64,000 nt of DNA from Coralloluteibacterium stylophorae (GTDB lineage: Bacteria > Pseudomonadota > Gammaproteobacteria > Xanthomonadales > Xanthomonadaceae). How positions within the stretch are numbered: the stretch's first letter is position 1; each line of letters opens with the position of its first letter. Positions 48,101-56,699 of the stretch are shown here, in pieces. The stretch is taken from contig NZ_JAGQFT020000003.1 in assembly GCF_018122625.2 (NCBI RefSeq), positions 186,001 to 250,000 of the forward strand, in the 5' to 3' direction. The notes beneath the pieces are model-generated. The model was not told the DNA's origin. It saw only the letters and a list, made by a program, of their open reading frames with translations, and searched no databases. Made by a program: the position numbers and the translations under genes.

Positions 48101-48915
48101 CCGCTATAGCCGTCAGGCGAGTTCGGCACGGTCAGGTAATAGGTCGCCGGATAGAAGGAAATGGCGATGTCGCAGTCGCTGGAAAACCTCACATCCGAGC
48201 CATGCGTGTACCAGGTCCTGTTCGGGCCCGGCCGCGAGCCTCCGCAGCCGTTCAACCAGTGACGGGTACCCGCAGGCAGCACCATGTCCGTGCGCATCTG
48301 GAACAGCCAACCACCATCGGTTTCTTCCAGCGGCGCTGTCAGATCGACCCGATAGTTGATCTTGTTGTTGACTCCTGCAGGCCGAGGGTCAACCGGAGCG
48401 TTGGCAGGGTCGACATTCGCATAGACGGACCCGTCCGCGTTCTTCCACGGCTCGTACGTCGTGCCAGGGTTGAAGTAGGCGGGATTGAACTCATGGCTCC
48501 GGGCAAAACCGAAGTTCGTGGTCGGCGGAATCGCGTTCTGGTCGTTGTTCCTTCCCGGATACGGGAAGACGAAAAGGTAGTTGGTGGTCCTGGAGTAGCC
48601 GCCGGAATAGCCGAAGGGAACGCCGTTCGTATCGAAGAAGCTACGGATGACGCTGGAGTTGTTCGTCGCGCGGGCCCAGGTAAAGGCGCCGTCGCGCGTG
48701 TTGTTCATCGTTTCCCAGTTCATCGACCCCGAATCGTCGAGCGCCATGATGAAGGCGGGAGGAACCTGCACCTCGACATTCAACGGCGCCTGCGCGAGTA
48801 CGGCGCCCGGCCTGGCCTGTGCCGCATACGCGGCATAGCCGGCATAGCCTGCGGCCAGCACGCCGAGGCAGGCCGCCACCGAGGCCACGATCGGGCCGCT
48901 CTTGTGCGATGCCAT
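45097..48915 (-). CDS. pilY1: Type IV pilus tip adhesin / assembly factor PilY1
   Basis: A 1272-residue exported protein. The signal peptide covers about 1-34. A VWA-like region begins with the MIDAS motif DDSGSM at residues 60-65. The C-terminal half (from about 700) is the PilY1 beta-propeller: DIVNSTPVISSPDDDY, YAGANDGMLHAFDGGM, VLVGTAGAGGRGVFALNV and DTVYAADQKGALWKFDL. The calcium loop preceding this last motif is reduced to RDGFAD here, lacking the usual D-x-D/N start. PilY1 sits at the pilus tip, promotes extension and adhesion, and is assembled with the minor pilins encoded upstream. Confidence 0.95.
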   Translation of the reverse strand: MASHKSGPIVASVAACLGVLAAGYAGYAAYAAQARPGAVLAQAPLNVEVQVPPAFIMALDDSGSMNWETMNNTRDGAFTWARATNNSSVIRSFFDTNGVPFGYSGGYSRTTNYLFVFPYPGRNNDQNAIPPTTNFGFARSHEFNPAYFNPGTTYEPWKNADGSVYANVDPANAPVDPRPAGVNNKINYRVDLTAPLEETDGGWLFQMRTDMVLPAGTRHWLNGCGGSRPGPNRTWYTHGSDVRFSSDCDIAISFYPATYYLTVPNSPDGYSGTPLPVVNPVGGPPDTTLYRYEIRRSNYPSQELYARAIQNFANWFTYYRTRREALISGLTNSLLDVQNMRVGWFLMNVRDNVTMYDLTDPDEKEDLFEGLYKIPASGNTPSRRAVDHLGKQFQRSGNNAPVQLTCQRNAGMLFTDGYINDTSSPSSTLQDDGLGAPFEDKVPNTMADIVLPYYLESLRPGGFDTNNVPVPSGCSADNPDPRLDCQTNLHMNFYGITLGTLGNLYGDEYQQDPEQPWVVNPSPFDQPPSWHTSRVDLSPHAVDEMWHATINARGEMINASTPEAITLAMRRILASVPGAATPSGTLAMSGARVGAGSLSVSPTYEARDEGTDWFSTLTAQRVRTNTAGTATEFQYLWEAAAAMPAAASRDVYATKGGTVVRFNAANISLDDVCTKPDGLYPGMVRCTSGEIAALGVDRTQAVNYLLGDRTLERSGDTGKLRKRSSRLGDIVNSTPVISSPDDDYGYGSLPAPYGTSYRTYLNTTKQSRRYMVYAGANDGMLHAFDGGMDADNQVGGSGGREEFAYVPATALGHMGNLLFPYEPDNRSDQKFSHRYYVDGPVTVSDAYVGNAWETVLVGTAGAGGRGVFALNVSDPANFDPADRLWEISDLDASLSDAVRANIGHVLGRPVIVPVKSDGVVRWKAIFGNGYNSASGKAVLFVVDIASGAPSITMIEAVEAGAGVPAGSNGLGNIVVVDRWGPDGANQLNGIVRDGFADTVYAADQKGALWKFDLRSSAPATVTTPVFTTRSFVEGGQTYRQPIIGGMTAAAGPNAGVMLYFGSGSFSFQGDPDDRSVQSLYAVNDTVRGSVTSSLSRGNLQGYSVGGGATERSISMTGSGPSFASGWYVDLPAGERFVGYPRIASGIVFMPTYAPQDGSAGCSTNGSNWLFGLNASSGAAALSNARYGSPSGNNPSEGTASVILNTGGTAPVKDVGVNVLPRLQPGAPDDLSAPGAPPSTPEQGCWMTVTTAGLVEPLYLPYPCGRQSWRQVE

Positions 48916-48925
48916 GGATGTTCCT

Positions 48926-49453
48926 CTAGAGCTTGAAGACGGAGTCGATCGCGGCTGCCGAGGTCGGCGTCTCGCCGTCTCCGGGCATGTCGGTCTGGTA
49001 TGCGGTGATCTGGTAGATGCTGATCGGCGAGACCTCGCCGACCGGCCCCACTCCCATCGCGATGTTCGATTCACCGGCGATGCACTGGTCGATCTTGCGG
49101 ACGTTGGGAGTCGGCACGGCCGGGAAATCCTGCTGATCGACCCAGGCTCCGGCGTCCACTCCGCAGGTCTCGGAGATGTCGGCCGCGGTCACGACCTGTT
49201 CGCAGCGCATCGCCACCCGGTTTTCCATGTCCTCGATGTTGCATTCCGCGGTCCGCGCCAGCGCCTCGGCATTCTGGAATGCGAGGTTCACGGCCCTGTA
49301 GTTCGAGGACATCCGCTCCTGCAGGCCCGCGACCTGCATCGCGGTGATACCGATGAGCGCGAGCAGGATCAACATGATCAGCGCGACGTACAGCACCGCG
49401 CCGCGCTGCGCACGGGGCGGGATGAAGACCGATGGGTGAAGGTCGTTGCGCAT
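48926..49453 (-). CDS. pilX: Type IV pilus minor component PilX
   Basis: A 175-residue protein. The N-terminal RAQRGAVLYVALIMLILLALIG lacks the Glu5 typical of pilins but is normal for PilX. It continues with ITAMQVAGLQERMSSNYRAVNLAFQNAEALARTAE, the PilX_N/PilX signature. It lies 6 bp after pilW and 10 bp before pilY1. Confidence 0.92.
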   Translation of the reverse strand: MRNDLHPSVFIPPRAQRGAVLYVALIMLILLALIGITAMQVAGLQERMSSNYRAVNLAFQNAEALARTAECNIEDMENRVAMRCEQVVTAADISETCGVDAGAWVDQQDFPAVPTPNVRKIDQCIAGESNIAMGVGPVGEVSPISIYQITAYQTDMPGDGETPTSAAAIDSVFKL

Positions 49454-49459
49454 CGTTGC

Positions 49460-50647
49460 TCAGTTCCCGAACAGCCGGTTGCGGAGCGCGACCGTGGTCT
49501 CGTACGCGATCCGCACCCTGGCATCGTTGTTTTCGGCCGGCGTGTAGACGACGCCCAGCACCCGCGGACTGGCACCCTCGGTCGCCGCCATCGCCGCGGC
49601 ACGCGCGGGACTGCGGGCGAGCAGGCCGATCTGGACCTGGCCGACGCGCCGCCACTCGTTGGCGACCTCGGCATCGGTGGACGCGCCCGCGACCACGGCC
49701 GCTGCCGTGCCCTGCACGGTGATGTTGCCCCGCGGCGGAGAACTGGAATCGAGCACCGGCTCCTCGTCCCGGCCGAACAGGAGCTGCAGGCTCTCGACGC
49801 CTTCCACCAGCTCCTCGCGGTTGCCCGGCGGATACGCTCCTGCGGCATTCGCCCATGCCCGCCACAGCGCCGGTTCGCCGGAAGCGCCGGGCGCGACGTA
49901 GTACACGATCGAGTGCGCGCGATAGACCGCCGTCTGGCCTGCGGGATGCGCCGTATACCGCCCCGTCAGCTCGGTGTCCGGCACCGCTGCCCCGACGGTG
50001 ACCGCGCCATCGGCGGCGGCTCCCGGGAACACGTCGGCATGCGAGCAGTCGGCGACTCCGAAGAGGTCCGGTTCGCCCACGCCCTCTTCCCGCAGCGACT
50101 CGATTCCCGTCGACGTCGGGATCGTCAGCGTCTCGGCCCCCGCCGAACCCGCGATCGCCGTCACCGGCACCGCGCGGCTGCCGAGGAAGCGCAGCACGAT
50201 GATGTCGCTGCCTGCGGCCGGCGACAGCCCGCTGATGGTGGTCGGGAGCCCGGGCGACCAGCCTCCGGCCGCCGCGCCGATCTGGACGCTGTTGCCGGGC
50301 GCCGTGCCGCTCGCCTCGTAGCCCTGGACGGAGACGGCGAAATTGAGCGGATGCGCGAGCGGGAGCGATGCACCCAGATGCAGCGCCGGATCGCCCTCCC
50401 CCTTCACCCAGTGCGCCTGGTCGTTGACGCAGCCGAAGTGGCCGGCCATGCGGATGTCGCGCTGCAGGAAATCGATGGCGAAGCGCGCATTCTCCTGCAC
50501 GCGCGCGACGCCTTCCGACATCTGGTAGGAGGTCCGGGATGCGGAGAAGATCTGCACCAGGCCCAGCAGCAGCAGGCTGCCGATGAGGAGCGCGATCATC
50601 AGCTCGATCAGCGACACGCCGCGCACCTTGGTCCGACCGCCCGTCAT
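49460..50647 (-). CDS. pilW: Type IV pilus minor pilin PilW
   Basis: A 395-residue prepilin-like protein. The leader ends in KVRG, then VSLIELMIALLIGSLLLLG and the PilW pattern SYQMSEGVARVQENARFAIDFLQRDIRMAGHFGC. A large globular domain follows. It shares 4 bp with pilV (start/stop overlap) and is followed by pilX after 6 bp. Confidence 0.92.
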   Translation of the reverse strand: MTGGRTKVRGVSLIELMIALLIGSLLLLGLVQIFSASRTSYQMSEGVARVQENARFAIDFLQRDIRMAGHFGCVNDQAHWVKGEGDPALHLGASLPLAHPLNFAVSVQGYEASGTAPGNSVQIGAAAGGWSPGLPTTISGLSPAAGSDIIVLRFLGSRAVPVTAIAGSAGAETLTIPTSTGIESLREEGVGEPDLFGVADCSHADVFPGAAADGAVTVGAAVPDTELTGRYTAHPAGQTAVYRAHSIVYYVAPGASGEPALWRAWANAAGAYPPGNREELVEGVESLQLLFGRDEEPVLDSSSPPRGNITVQGTAAAVVAGASTDAEVANEWRRVGQVQIGLLARSPARAAAMAATEGASPRVLGVVYTPAENNDARVRIAYETTVALRNRLFGN

Positions 50648-51120
50648 AGCTGCGTCCTCACCGTCACCTCCGACTGCGGGTCATCCGCGATGCGCTCGCT
50701 CCAGCTCAGCGTCACCGTCACCAGCCCGTTGACGTAGTTGACCTCGGCGCTGGCGTCCTCGCCCAGCGCACGGGCGACCTGGCACTGCCATCGGGCCACG
50801 TTCTGCGCGAGGCTCACCGTGCCGGTGTCCCTGGAGCACGCCGTGTCGGTCACTTCTCCAGCGTTGAAGCCGGCGCCCGCGCTTCCCGCGTACCAGGCCG
50901 CCTGGAACCGGTTCGACCGCATCTGGTCGAGAAGGTCGTAGGCGAGGTTGGTCGCCTGCGTCCGGTAGTTCGCGCTCTGCGTGAACCGCAGGCCGGTCGT
51001 CTGCAGCAGGGCGAACCCGAGCAGACCGAACGCCAGCACCAGCAGCGCGATCAGTACCTCGATGAGCGAGAAGCCGCCGGCCCCGAGCCGCCGTGACTGC
51101 CTGCCGCGTCCCCGATTCAT
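50644..51120 (-). CDS. pilV: Type IV pilus minor pilin PilV
   Basis: A 158-residue prepilin. The basic leader ends in GAGG, the mature start is FSLIEVLIALLVLAFGLLGFALLQ, and the PilV motif LAYDLLDQMRSNRFQA follows. The ATG at 51120 overlaps the fimU stop by 4 bp. Together with FimU, PilW, PilX and PilE it makes the pseudopilus-like primer of type IV pili. Confidence 0.91.
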   Translation of the reverse strand: MNRGRGRQSRRLGAGGFSLIEVLIALLVLAFGLLGFALLQTTGLRFTQSANYRTQATNLAYDLLDQMRSNRFQAAWYAGSAGAGFNAGEVTDTACSRDTGTVSLAQNVARWQCQVARALGEDASAEVNYVNGLVTVTLSWSERIADDPQSEVTVRTQL

Positions 51121-51653
51121 GCGCAGGCTCCCTGGCAGATCCGCGTCTGTCCGGTCGCGGAGATCCTGATCTCGCGCACGAGACTCGCATCGTCGGGCGC
51201 GTCGTCGACCGTGATCGTCAGCGCGCGCCTCCCCCGGTCCTGCACGCGCCCCTGGCGGTCGAACTGGAAGCACTCGGCGGAGCCGCCGCTCTCGGACTCG
51301 GCCGCGATCGACAGGTTGCGGTTCGTCTCGACGTAACGCAGCACCCGGTCTCCGCTGCCGACGTCGCAGGCGCCGCCGCTGGCATCCTCGTCGATCCAGA
51401 CCAGCCAGCCGTTGCTCCACTCACCCCCACAGGAGGCGCCGTCGTCGCTGGCGCAGACCGACACCGTACGGGGGCTGCGAAGCGCCTCCGTCCGTGCGAG
51501 GGCGACGGCCGCGAGCACCTCGTTCGCTGCCGTCGCCAACTGGTTGCGCTGCATCGTGCCCTTGAAATTCGGCAATGCGATCGCCGCCACCACCGCCAGC
51601 ACGGCGACAGTGATCATCAGCTCCACCAACGTGAAACCCCGTGCCTTGGGCAT
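51117..51653 (-). CDS. fimU: Type IV pilus minor pilin FimU/FimT-type (GspH domain)
   Basis: A 178-residue prepilin with a short leader MPKARG, the mature start FTLVELMITVAVLAVVAAIA, and a GspH domain (AAVALARTEALRSPRTVSVC, NGWLVWIDEDA). First gene of the operon fimU-pilV-pilW-pilX-pilY1-pilE. All junctions are overlaps or gaps of at most 10 bp, so it is one transcript of about 7 kb. A TAGCAT hexamer on the minus strand about 40 bp upstream is a possible -10. Confidence 0.9.
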   Translation of the reverse strand: MPKARGFTLVELMITVAVLAVVAAIALPNFKGTMQRNQLATAANEVLAAVALARTEALRSPRTVSVCASDDGASCGGEWSNGWLVWIDEDASGGACDVGSGDRVLRYVETNRNLSIAAESESGGSAECFQFDRQGRVQDRGRRALTITVDDAPDDASLVREIRISATGQTRICQGACA

Positions 51654-51769
51654 CAGCCCGACTCCCCTGACAGACGCCGCGCGATGCTAGGGGAGCGGAC
51701 CGCCGACGCCCATCGGAGCGCGACAGGCGGTGGCCGCGGAGCGACGAGCGCGCGGCCGCCGCCGGTCGC

Positions 51770-53152
51770 TCAGGCCACGACCCGGTAGCAGGGTCGGTAG
51801 TCGCCGGCGATCTTCATGCGCCGCTGCTCGACGAAGGCCCGCAGGAGCGCGTCGAGGTGCTGCATGAATTCGTGGTCGCCGTGGATCTCGAACGGGCCGT
51901 ACTGCTCGATCCGGCGCATGCCGTCCTCCTTGACGTTGCCGGCGACGATGCCCGAGAACGCGCGGCGCAGATCGGCGGCAAGGAGGTGCACCGGGCGTTC
52001 GCGGTGCAGGTCCAGCGCACGCATGGCCTCGTGGGTCGGGGCGAACGGCTGCTGGAACTCGAACGGGATGTGCAGCGTCCAGTTGAAGAAGAACGCGTCG
52101 CGCGTCTCCAGCCGGTGCTGGCGCACCCGACGCACGCCCTGCACCATCTCGCGGGCGACCTCGGCCGGGTCGGCGATGATGATCCGGTAGCGCGAGGTGG
52201 CCGCATCGCCCAGCGTGAGCCTGAGGAAGCGGTCGATCTGCTCGAAGTACGGCGCCGCCGAGCGCGGCCCGGTGAACACCAGCGGGAACGGCAGCTCCGC
52301 GTTGTTCGGGTGCAGCAGGATGCCGAGCAGGTACAGGATCTCTTCGGCGGTGCCGACGCCGCCCGGGAACACGATGATCCCGTGCCCGACGCGCACGAAG
52401 GTCTCCAGGCGCTTCTCGATGTCCGGCAGGATCACCAGCTCGTTGACGATCGGGTTCGGCGACTCGGCGGCGATGATCCCGGGCTCGGTGATGCCGATGT
52501 AGCGGTTGTTGACCCGGCGCTGCTTGGCATGGGCGATGTTGGCGCCCTTCATCGGCCCCTTCATGGCGCCGGGGCCGCAGCCGGTGGCGATGTCGAGCCC
52601 GCGCAGGCCGAGCTGGTAGCCGACCGACTTGGTGTACTCGTACTCCTCGCGGTTGATCGAGTGGCCGCCCCAGCACACCACGAGGTTCGGGTCCTGGTGG
52701 GCGACGAGGATGCGCGCGTTGCGCAGGATCTCGAACACGGCGCTGGTGATGCCCTCGGAATCGCTGAGGTCGAAGCGGCCGCTGTCCTCGACCTCGCTCG
52801 AGGTATAGGCGATGTCGCGCACCACCGCGAACAGCAGCTCGGCGACACCCTCGATCACGCGGCCGTCGACGAAGGCCATCGCCGGCGCGTTCTCCAGCAT
52901 CAACTTGATGCCGCGCTCCTGCTGCTGCACCTCGATGTCGAAGTCCGGATACAGCTCCTGCGCGGCGCGCGGGTCGTCGGACTGGCTGCCGCTGGTCAGC
53001 ACCGCCAGCGCGCAGCGCCGCAGCAGTTCGTGCAGGCCGCCGCTGGAGACGTCGCGCAGGCGCGCGACCTCGTGGCGGGAGAGCACGTCAAGTCCTCCGC
53101 GCGGGTAGACGCGGGTGCTGACGGTGGGAAGGCCGGAGGCGTTGACGGTCAT
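51770..53152 (-). CDS. ppnN: Nucleotide 5'-monophosphate nucleosidase PpnN (LOG family)
   Basis: A 460-residue enzyme. By homology to E. coli PpnN/YgdH it cleaves purine and pyrimidine nucleoside monophosphates to base and ribose-5-phosphate and responds to (p)ppGpp. The LOG lysine-decarboxylase-like core shows CWGGHSINREEYEY, ATGCGPGAMKGPMKGA and VFPGGVGTAEEILYLLG. N-terminal (DUF4478-like) and C-terminal (DUF3412-like) regions flank it, giving the full family length. The ATG at 53152 gives MTVNASGLPTVSTRVYPRGG. TAAAGT on the minus strand at 53187-53182 is a -10 candidate. Confidence 0.92.
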   Translation of the reverse strand: MTVNASGLPTVSTRVYPRGGLDVLSRHEVARLRDVSSGGLHELLRRCALAVLTSGSQSDDPRAAQELYPDFDIEVQQQERGIKLMLENAPAMAFVDGRVIEGVAELLFAVVRDIAYTSSEVEDSGRFDLSDSEGITSAVFEILRNARILVAHQDPNLVVCWGGHSINREEYEYTKSVGYQLGLRGLDIATGCGPGAMKGPMKGANIAHAKQRRVNNRYIGITEPGIIAAESPNPIVNELVILPDIEKRLETFVRVGHGIIVFPGGVGTAEEILYLLGILLHPNNAELPFPLVFTGPRSAAPYFEQIDRFLRLTLGDAATSRYRIIIADPAEVAREMVQGVRRVRQHRLETRDAFFFNWTLHIPFEFQQPFAPTHEAMRALDLHRERPVHLLAADLRRAFSGIVAGNVKEDGMRRIEQYGPFEIHGDHEFMQHLDALLRAFVEQRRMKIAGDYRPCYRVVA

Positions 53153-53228
53153 CGATGGAGCCGGAGTCGAGCGAGCCGGCAACTTTAGCACCGCACGACG
53201 AGGCGCCACATCGTGCGCCGGAAAGACG

Positions 53229-53252
53229 AAGGGCCGGCAAACGCCGGCCCTT
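53229..53252 (-). terminator. Terminator of the TonB receptor gene
   Basis: Stem AAGGGCCGGC / GCCGGCCCTT with a 4-base loop (53239-53242) is followed on the minus strand by TCGTCTTTC. It is 23 bp downstream of the receptor stop. Confidence 0.8.
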
Positions 53253-53274
53253 CGGGTACTGCCGAGGCTGTCGA

Positions 53275-56200
53275 TCAGAAGCGGTAGCGGAAACCGATCT
53301 GGGCCGACCACTGCGACACGCCGGTGTCGAAGCCGTCCGCATCGCTGTTGGCGACGCTCGGATCGTCCGCGCCGTCGAAGTCGTAGACGTACTTGCCGTC
53401 GACGATGCCGATCATGTCGGCGACGCGGTTGTTGGCGTAGAAGCCGTAGTCGTAGACGTGGCCCCAGTCGGAGTTGATCAGGTTGCCGACGTTCTGGATG
53501 TCGAGCCAGATCTCCGACTTGTGCCCGGCGAAGAAGCCCGGCAGCTCCTGGCTGATGCGCACGTCGAACAGGTTCACCCAGTCGGCGCGGGCCGAGTTGG
53601 CGGGTGCGGCCCGGCCAGCATAGCGCGCCAGATCAGGATTGTTGTTGAGCCACTCGAAGAACTCCGCCTCCATCTCCGGGTCCGCCACGAACGCGCCGCT
53701 GGTGTCGAAGCTGCCGAACAGCACGTCGCCCGGGCCGGCGGGGACGTAGAACAGGTCGTTGCCGCTGCGGCCGTCGCCGTTCATGTCGTTGCCGTACACG
53801 AAGCTGTAGGGGCGCCCGCTGCGGCCTTCGTAGAACAGGCCGACGCTGGTCTCGTAGTCACCGAAGAAGGCGTGCTTCCAGCTCAGCGAACCGCTGAGAC
53901 GATCCTTGATCTCGTAGCGGGCCGTGTTGACGGTCGGATCGTTGGCGTTGAAGGCGTACTGGTAGCCCCAGCCCGAGCCCGCGGTGGAGCTGGTCAGGGT
54001 GCCGACCTCTTCCGCATCGGTGTAGGTGTAGCCCAGCGTCCACGACCAGTCGCTCTCCGCCGACGCCGGCTTGCTCAGCGACACCGTCATCTGGCGGGTG
54101 CTGCCCTCGTCGGTGTTGTCGAGGAGGTAGACATCGCCGAACTCGCGGTTGCGGAGGTAGCGGGCATCGCCCGAGCCGTAGCGACCCGCGGTTTCCGGGT
54201 TCCAGAACAGGTCGCGCCCGTCCTGGCCGGTGATCGTGCTGTCGCCCAGGTTGAGGCTGCGGTAGTACAGGCCGTCCTTCACCTCGGTGACGAGCAGCTC
54301 CGCCGACGCGACAACACCGTTCCACGGCAGCTCGTGATCGAACGCGAGATTCGCCTTCCACACCGACGGCAGGTCGAGGTCGGTCGTGGTGAAGTTGACG
54401 TTCATCAGCTGCGAGGCCGGGTCCGCCGGGACGGGCTGGCTGCCGCCGTCGGGATCGAACGCCAGGCTCGGGTCGTAGTCGAACTCCTGGTACTGGATGT
54501 AGTTGTAGCCGGTGGTGCTGAAGCTGTTGCTCAGCCACACCTGCGGCGACTCACCCTGGAACAGACCGAAACCGCCGCGCAGCTGGGTCGGGCGCTCGGT
54601 GTCGAACATGTAGTTGAAGCCGAAGCGCGGCTGGATCAGGAAATCGCCCGAAAGGATCTCGCTGTTGTCGTAGCCGAAGGCCTCGTAGGCCTCGTCGTTG
54701 TACTGCGGGTCGTCGGCGACCTCCGGACGGTCGGCGCGCAGGCCGAAGGTCAGGGTCAGGTTGTTGTTGACGTACCACTGGTCCTGCACGAACAGGCCGA
54801 GCTTCTCGTACTTGTAGACCGCCGCGATGGAATCCAGCGACTCGCCGGCCTGCGGGGTGCGCAGGTTGTAGGTGTCCCAGATGCCGTTGCGGAAGTTGTC
54901 CAGGCCGTAGAACGTGTACACGCCGAACACCTGCGGCCCGTACAGGTTGTAGATGTCGTTGCTGCTGTAGTCCGCACCGAACTTGACGTCGTGGTCGCCC
55001 AGCGTGAGCGTGCCGGCGCCGAAGAAGTCCCAGGTCTCGGTCTGCAGCACGTTGGCCTGCGAATTCGTCTCGGTGCCGAGGTACAGCGAGTCGCCGCTCG
55101 GCGCGTCCTCGGTGCCGCCGAAGTAGATGCGCACGCTCGGCGCATTGGTCGGGATGACGCGGACTGCCGAGTAGTCGCGGTAGGACGCCTTGAACTCGGT
55201 CGAGAAGGTGTCGGTCCAGTCGCTGAAGAGCTGGCCGACGTAGCTCTCGACGGTCTTGTCGTGCTGGTACCAGTAGGAGCTCAGCGAGGCCGTGCTGGTG
55301 CCGGTGCCGTTGATGCGCAGCTTGCTCTGCTCGAGGTTGCTGTAGCGCAGGCTGGCGCGATGGTTGTCGCTGATGTTCCAGTCCAGCTTCAGCGCGTATT
55401 CCTCGAGGTCGGTGTCGCTGTCGCTCTCGAGCGTACCGGCGTCGAAGCCGTACTCCTGGGCGATCTGCTGCGCCTCGGCGACGTCATCCAGGGTGAAGTC
55501 GGAGTCGGACTGGCCCAGCGCGGTGCCGTTGAGGTCGACGCCCGGCGCCGACTGGGTGAACTTGTCATAGTTGGCGAAGAAGAACAGGCGGTCCTTGACC
55601 AGCGGGCCGCCGAGGGTCACGCCGTAGTTCTCTTCCTCGGTGAAGCCGTTGAACTCATCGCCGTCCGGGTCGCTGCCGAACCAGTCGCCATCGCGATAGG
55701 TCCCGTAGACCGAGCCGTGGAACTCGTTGGTGCCCGACTTGGTGACGGCGTCGACGACCGCGCCGGTGGCGCCGGTGATGGTAACGTCGTAGTTGGCGAG
55801 GTCGACGTTGATCGCCTCGATGGCTTCCATGGCGACCGGCTGGCGGCGGGTCGGCATGTTGTTGCCTTCCAGGCCGAAGGTGTCGCTGGCGGAGACGCCG
55901 TCGATGCGGATCGCGTTGTAACGCGGGTTCTGGCCGCCGGCGCTGATGCTGCCCGAGGCGCGGTCGATGAAGGCCACGCGCGGGTCGAGGCGCATGTAGT
56001 CCTGGATGTTGGCGTTCGCCGAAGGCAGCGTCTCGATCGTCTCGCGGTTGACGTCGGTGCCGGTGCCCATCTTGTCCGGCGAGAACACTTCGGAACCGAC
56101 CGAGGTGCCGACGACGGTGATGGCGTCCAGCGTCTGCGCCGCGCCGATCTGGGCGCTGACGTTGGCGATGTCGCCGATGTTCAGGTAGACGTTCTCGCGG

Positions 56201-56484
56201 ATCTCGGTCTGGCCGTTCTTGACGATGGTGACCGTGTAGGGACCGCCGACGCGCAGGCCGCGCGCGGAGTAGCGGCCGCTGGCGTCCGTCGTCGCGTTGC
56301 TGGTGGTGCCCGACGGCGCGTGCAGGATGGTGACCTGGGCATTGCTGACCGGCGCGCCGGTGCCGTCGGTGACGACGCCGCCGAGGCCGGCGGAGGTCTG
56401 CTGTGCGAAGGACGGCGCGGCCGCGAGAGCGGCGAGCAGACCGAGTGACAGGCGCGAGAGACGTACCTGCTTGCGATTCATCAT
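53275..56484 (-). CDS. Oar-like TonB-dependent receptor with carboxypeptidase-regulatory-like domain
   Basis: A 1069-residue outer-membrane protein. The signal peptide ends at SFAQQ (about 29). A CarboxypepD_reg beta-sandwich covers about 32-110 (GLGGVVTDGTGAPVSNAQVTI, DASGRYSARGLRVGGPYTV). A plug domain follows at about 120-240 (RIDGVSASDTFGLEGNN, TGATGAVVDAVTKSG). The rest is a 22-strand-type barrel ending in the aromatic FRYRF. Oar-type receptors in xanthomonads and myxobacteria import large or unknown substrates or export proteins. The ligand is not predictable. Two tandem ATGs (56484, 56481) start it. The promoter region contains a striking palindrome (56641-56660). Confidence 0.93.
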   Translation of the reverse strand: MMNRKQVRLSRLSLGLLAALAAAPSFAQQTSAGLGGVVTDGTGAPVSNAQVTILHAPSGTTSNATTDASGRYSARGLRVGGPYTVTIVKNGQTEIRENVYLNIGDIANVSAQIGAAQTLDAITVVGTSVGSEVFSPDKMGTGTDVNRETIETLPSANANIQDYMRLDPRVAFIDRASGSISAGGQNPRYNAIRIDGVSASDTFGLEGNNMPTRRQPVAMEAIEAINVDLANYDVTITGATGAVVDAVTKSGTNEFHGSVYGTYRDGDWFGSDPDGDEFNGFTEEENYGVTLGGPLVKDRLFFFANYDKFTQSAPGVDLNGTALGQSDSDFTLDDVAEAQQIAQEYGFDAGTLESDSDTDLEEYALKLDWNISDNHRASLRYSNLEQSKLRINGTGTSTASLSSYWYQHDKTVESYVGQLFSDWTDTFSTEFKASYRDYSAVRVIPTNAPSVRIYFGGTEDAPSGDSLYLGTETNSQANVLQTETWDFFGAGTLTLGDHDVKFGADYSSNDIYNLYGPQVFGVYTFYGLDNFRNGIWDTYNLRTPQAGESLDSIAAVYKYEKLGLFVQDQWYVNNNLTLTFGLRADRPEVADDPQYNDEAYEAFGYDNSEILSGDFLIQPRFGFNYMFDTERPTQLRGGFGLFQGESPQVWLSNSFSTTGYNYIQYQEFDYDPSLAFDPDGGSQPVPADPASQLMNVNFTTTDLDLPSVWKANLAFDHELPWNGVVASAELLVTEVKDGLYYRSLNLGDSTITGQDGRDLFWNPETAGRYGSGDARYLRNREFGDVYLLDNTDEGSTRQMTVSLSKPASAESDWSWTLGYTYTDAEEVGTLTSSTAGSGWGYQYAFNANDPTVNTARYEIKDRLSGSLSWKHAFFGDYETSVGLFYEGRSGRPYSFVYGNDMNGDGRSGNDLFYVPAGPGDVLFGSFDTSGAFVADPEMEAEFFEWLNNNPDLARYAGRAAPANSARADWVNLFDVRISQELPGFFAGHKSEIWLDIQNVGNLINSDWGHVYDYGFYANNRVADMIGIVDGKYVYDFDGADDPSVANSDADGFDTGVSQWSAQIGFRYRF

Positions 56485-56699
56485 TGGTGAAGCCCCGTGG
56501 GAGTGGTGAAACGAGATGGCGGTGTGGCAATGCGCAGCCACTGGCGACCGATGACCAGCGCGGTCATCCCGGAGACGCAGCGAAATCCCTGCCACACGGC
56601 GGTGCTGTTGCGGCGCGTGTGGTTAATCAGATTTTAACACTGTAACGGGGGCTCGTTACAATTCCTTTACACCGACCATGCCCGGCCGGCGACGGACGC
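56485..56699 (-). promoter_or_regulatory. Promoter and leader of the TonB receptor gene with 7-bp operator palindrome
   Basis: An AT-rich patch (56621-56670) in GC-rich DNA holds the likely promoter. On the minus strand TTGTAA and TAAAAT (about 56637-56632) are separated by 19 bp. Between them, overlapping the -35, is the perfect dyad TGTAACG-N6-CGTTACA (56641-56660), an operator-like site. The transcript would have an untranslated leader of about 140 nt before the ATG, containing inverted segments such as GTGTGGC / GCCACAC. No gene is seen in it. Confidence 0.65.

Noticed and set aside
45064-48936. 1290-codon open frame on the plus strand opposite pilY1
   Set aside because: Antisense shadow caused by GC3 bias. 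It has no domains and no ribosome-binding site, and pilY1 on the other strand has clear motifs.
53155-56448. 1097-codon open frame on the plus strand opposite the TonB receptor
   Set aside because: Val/Glu/Arg-rich composition typical of an antisense shadow. The receptor frame has a signal peptide, plug and barrel.
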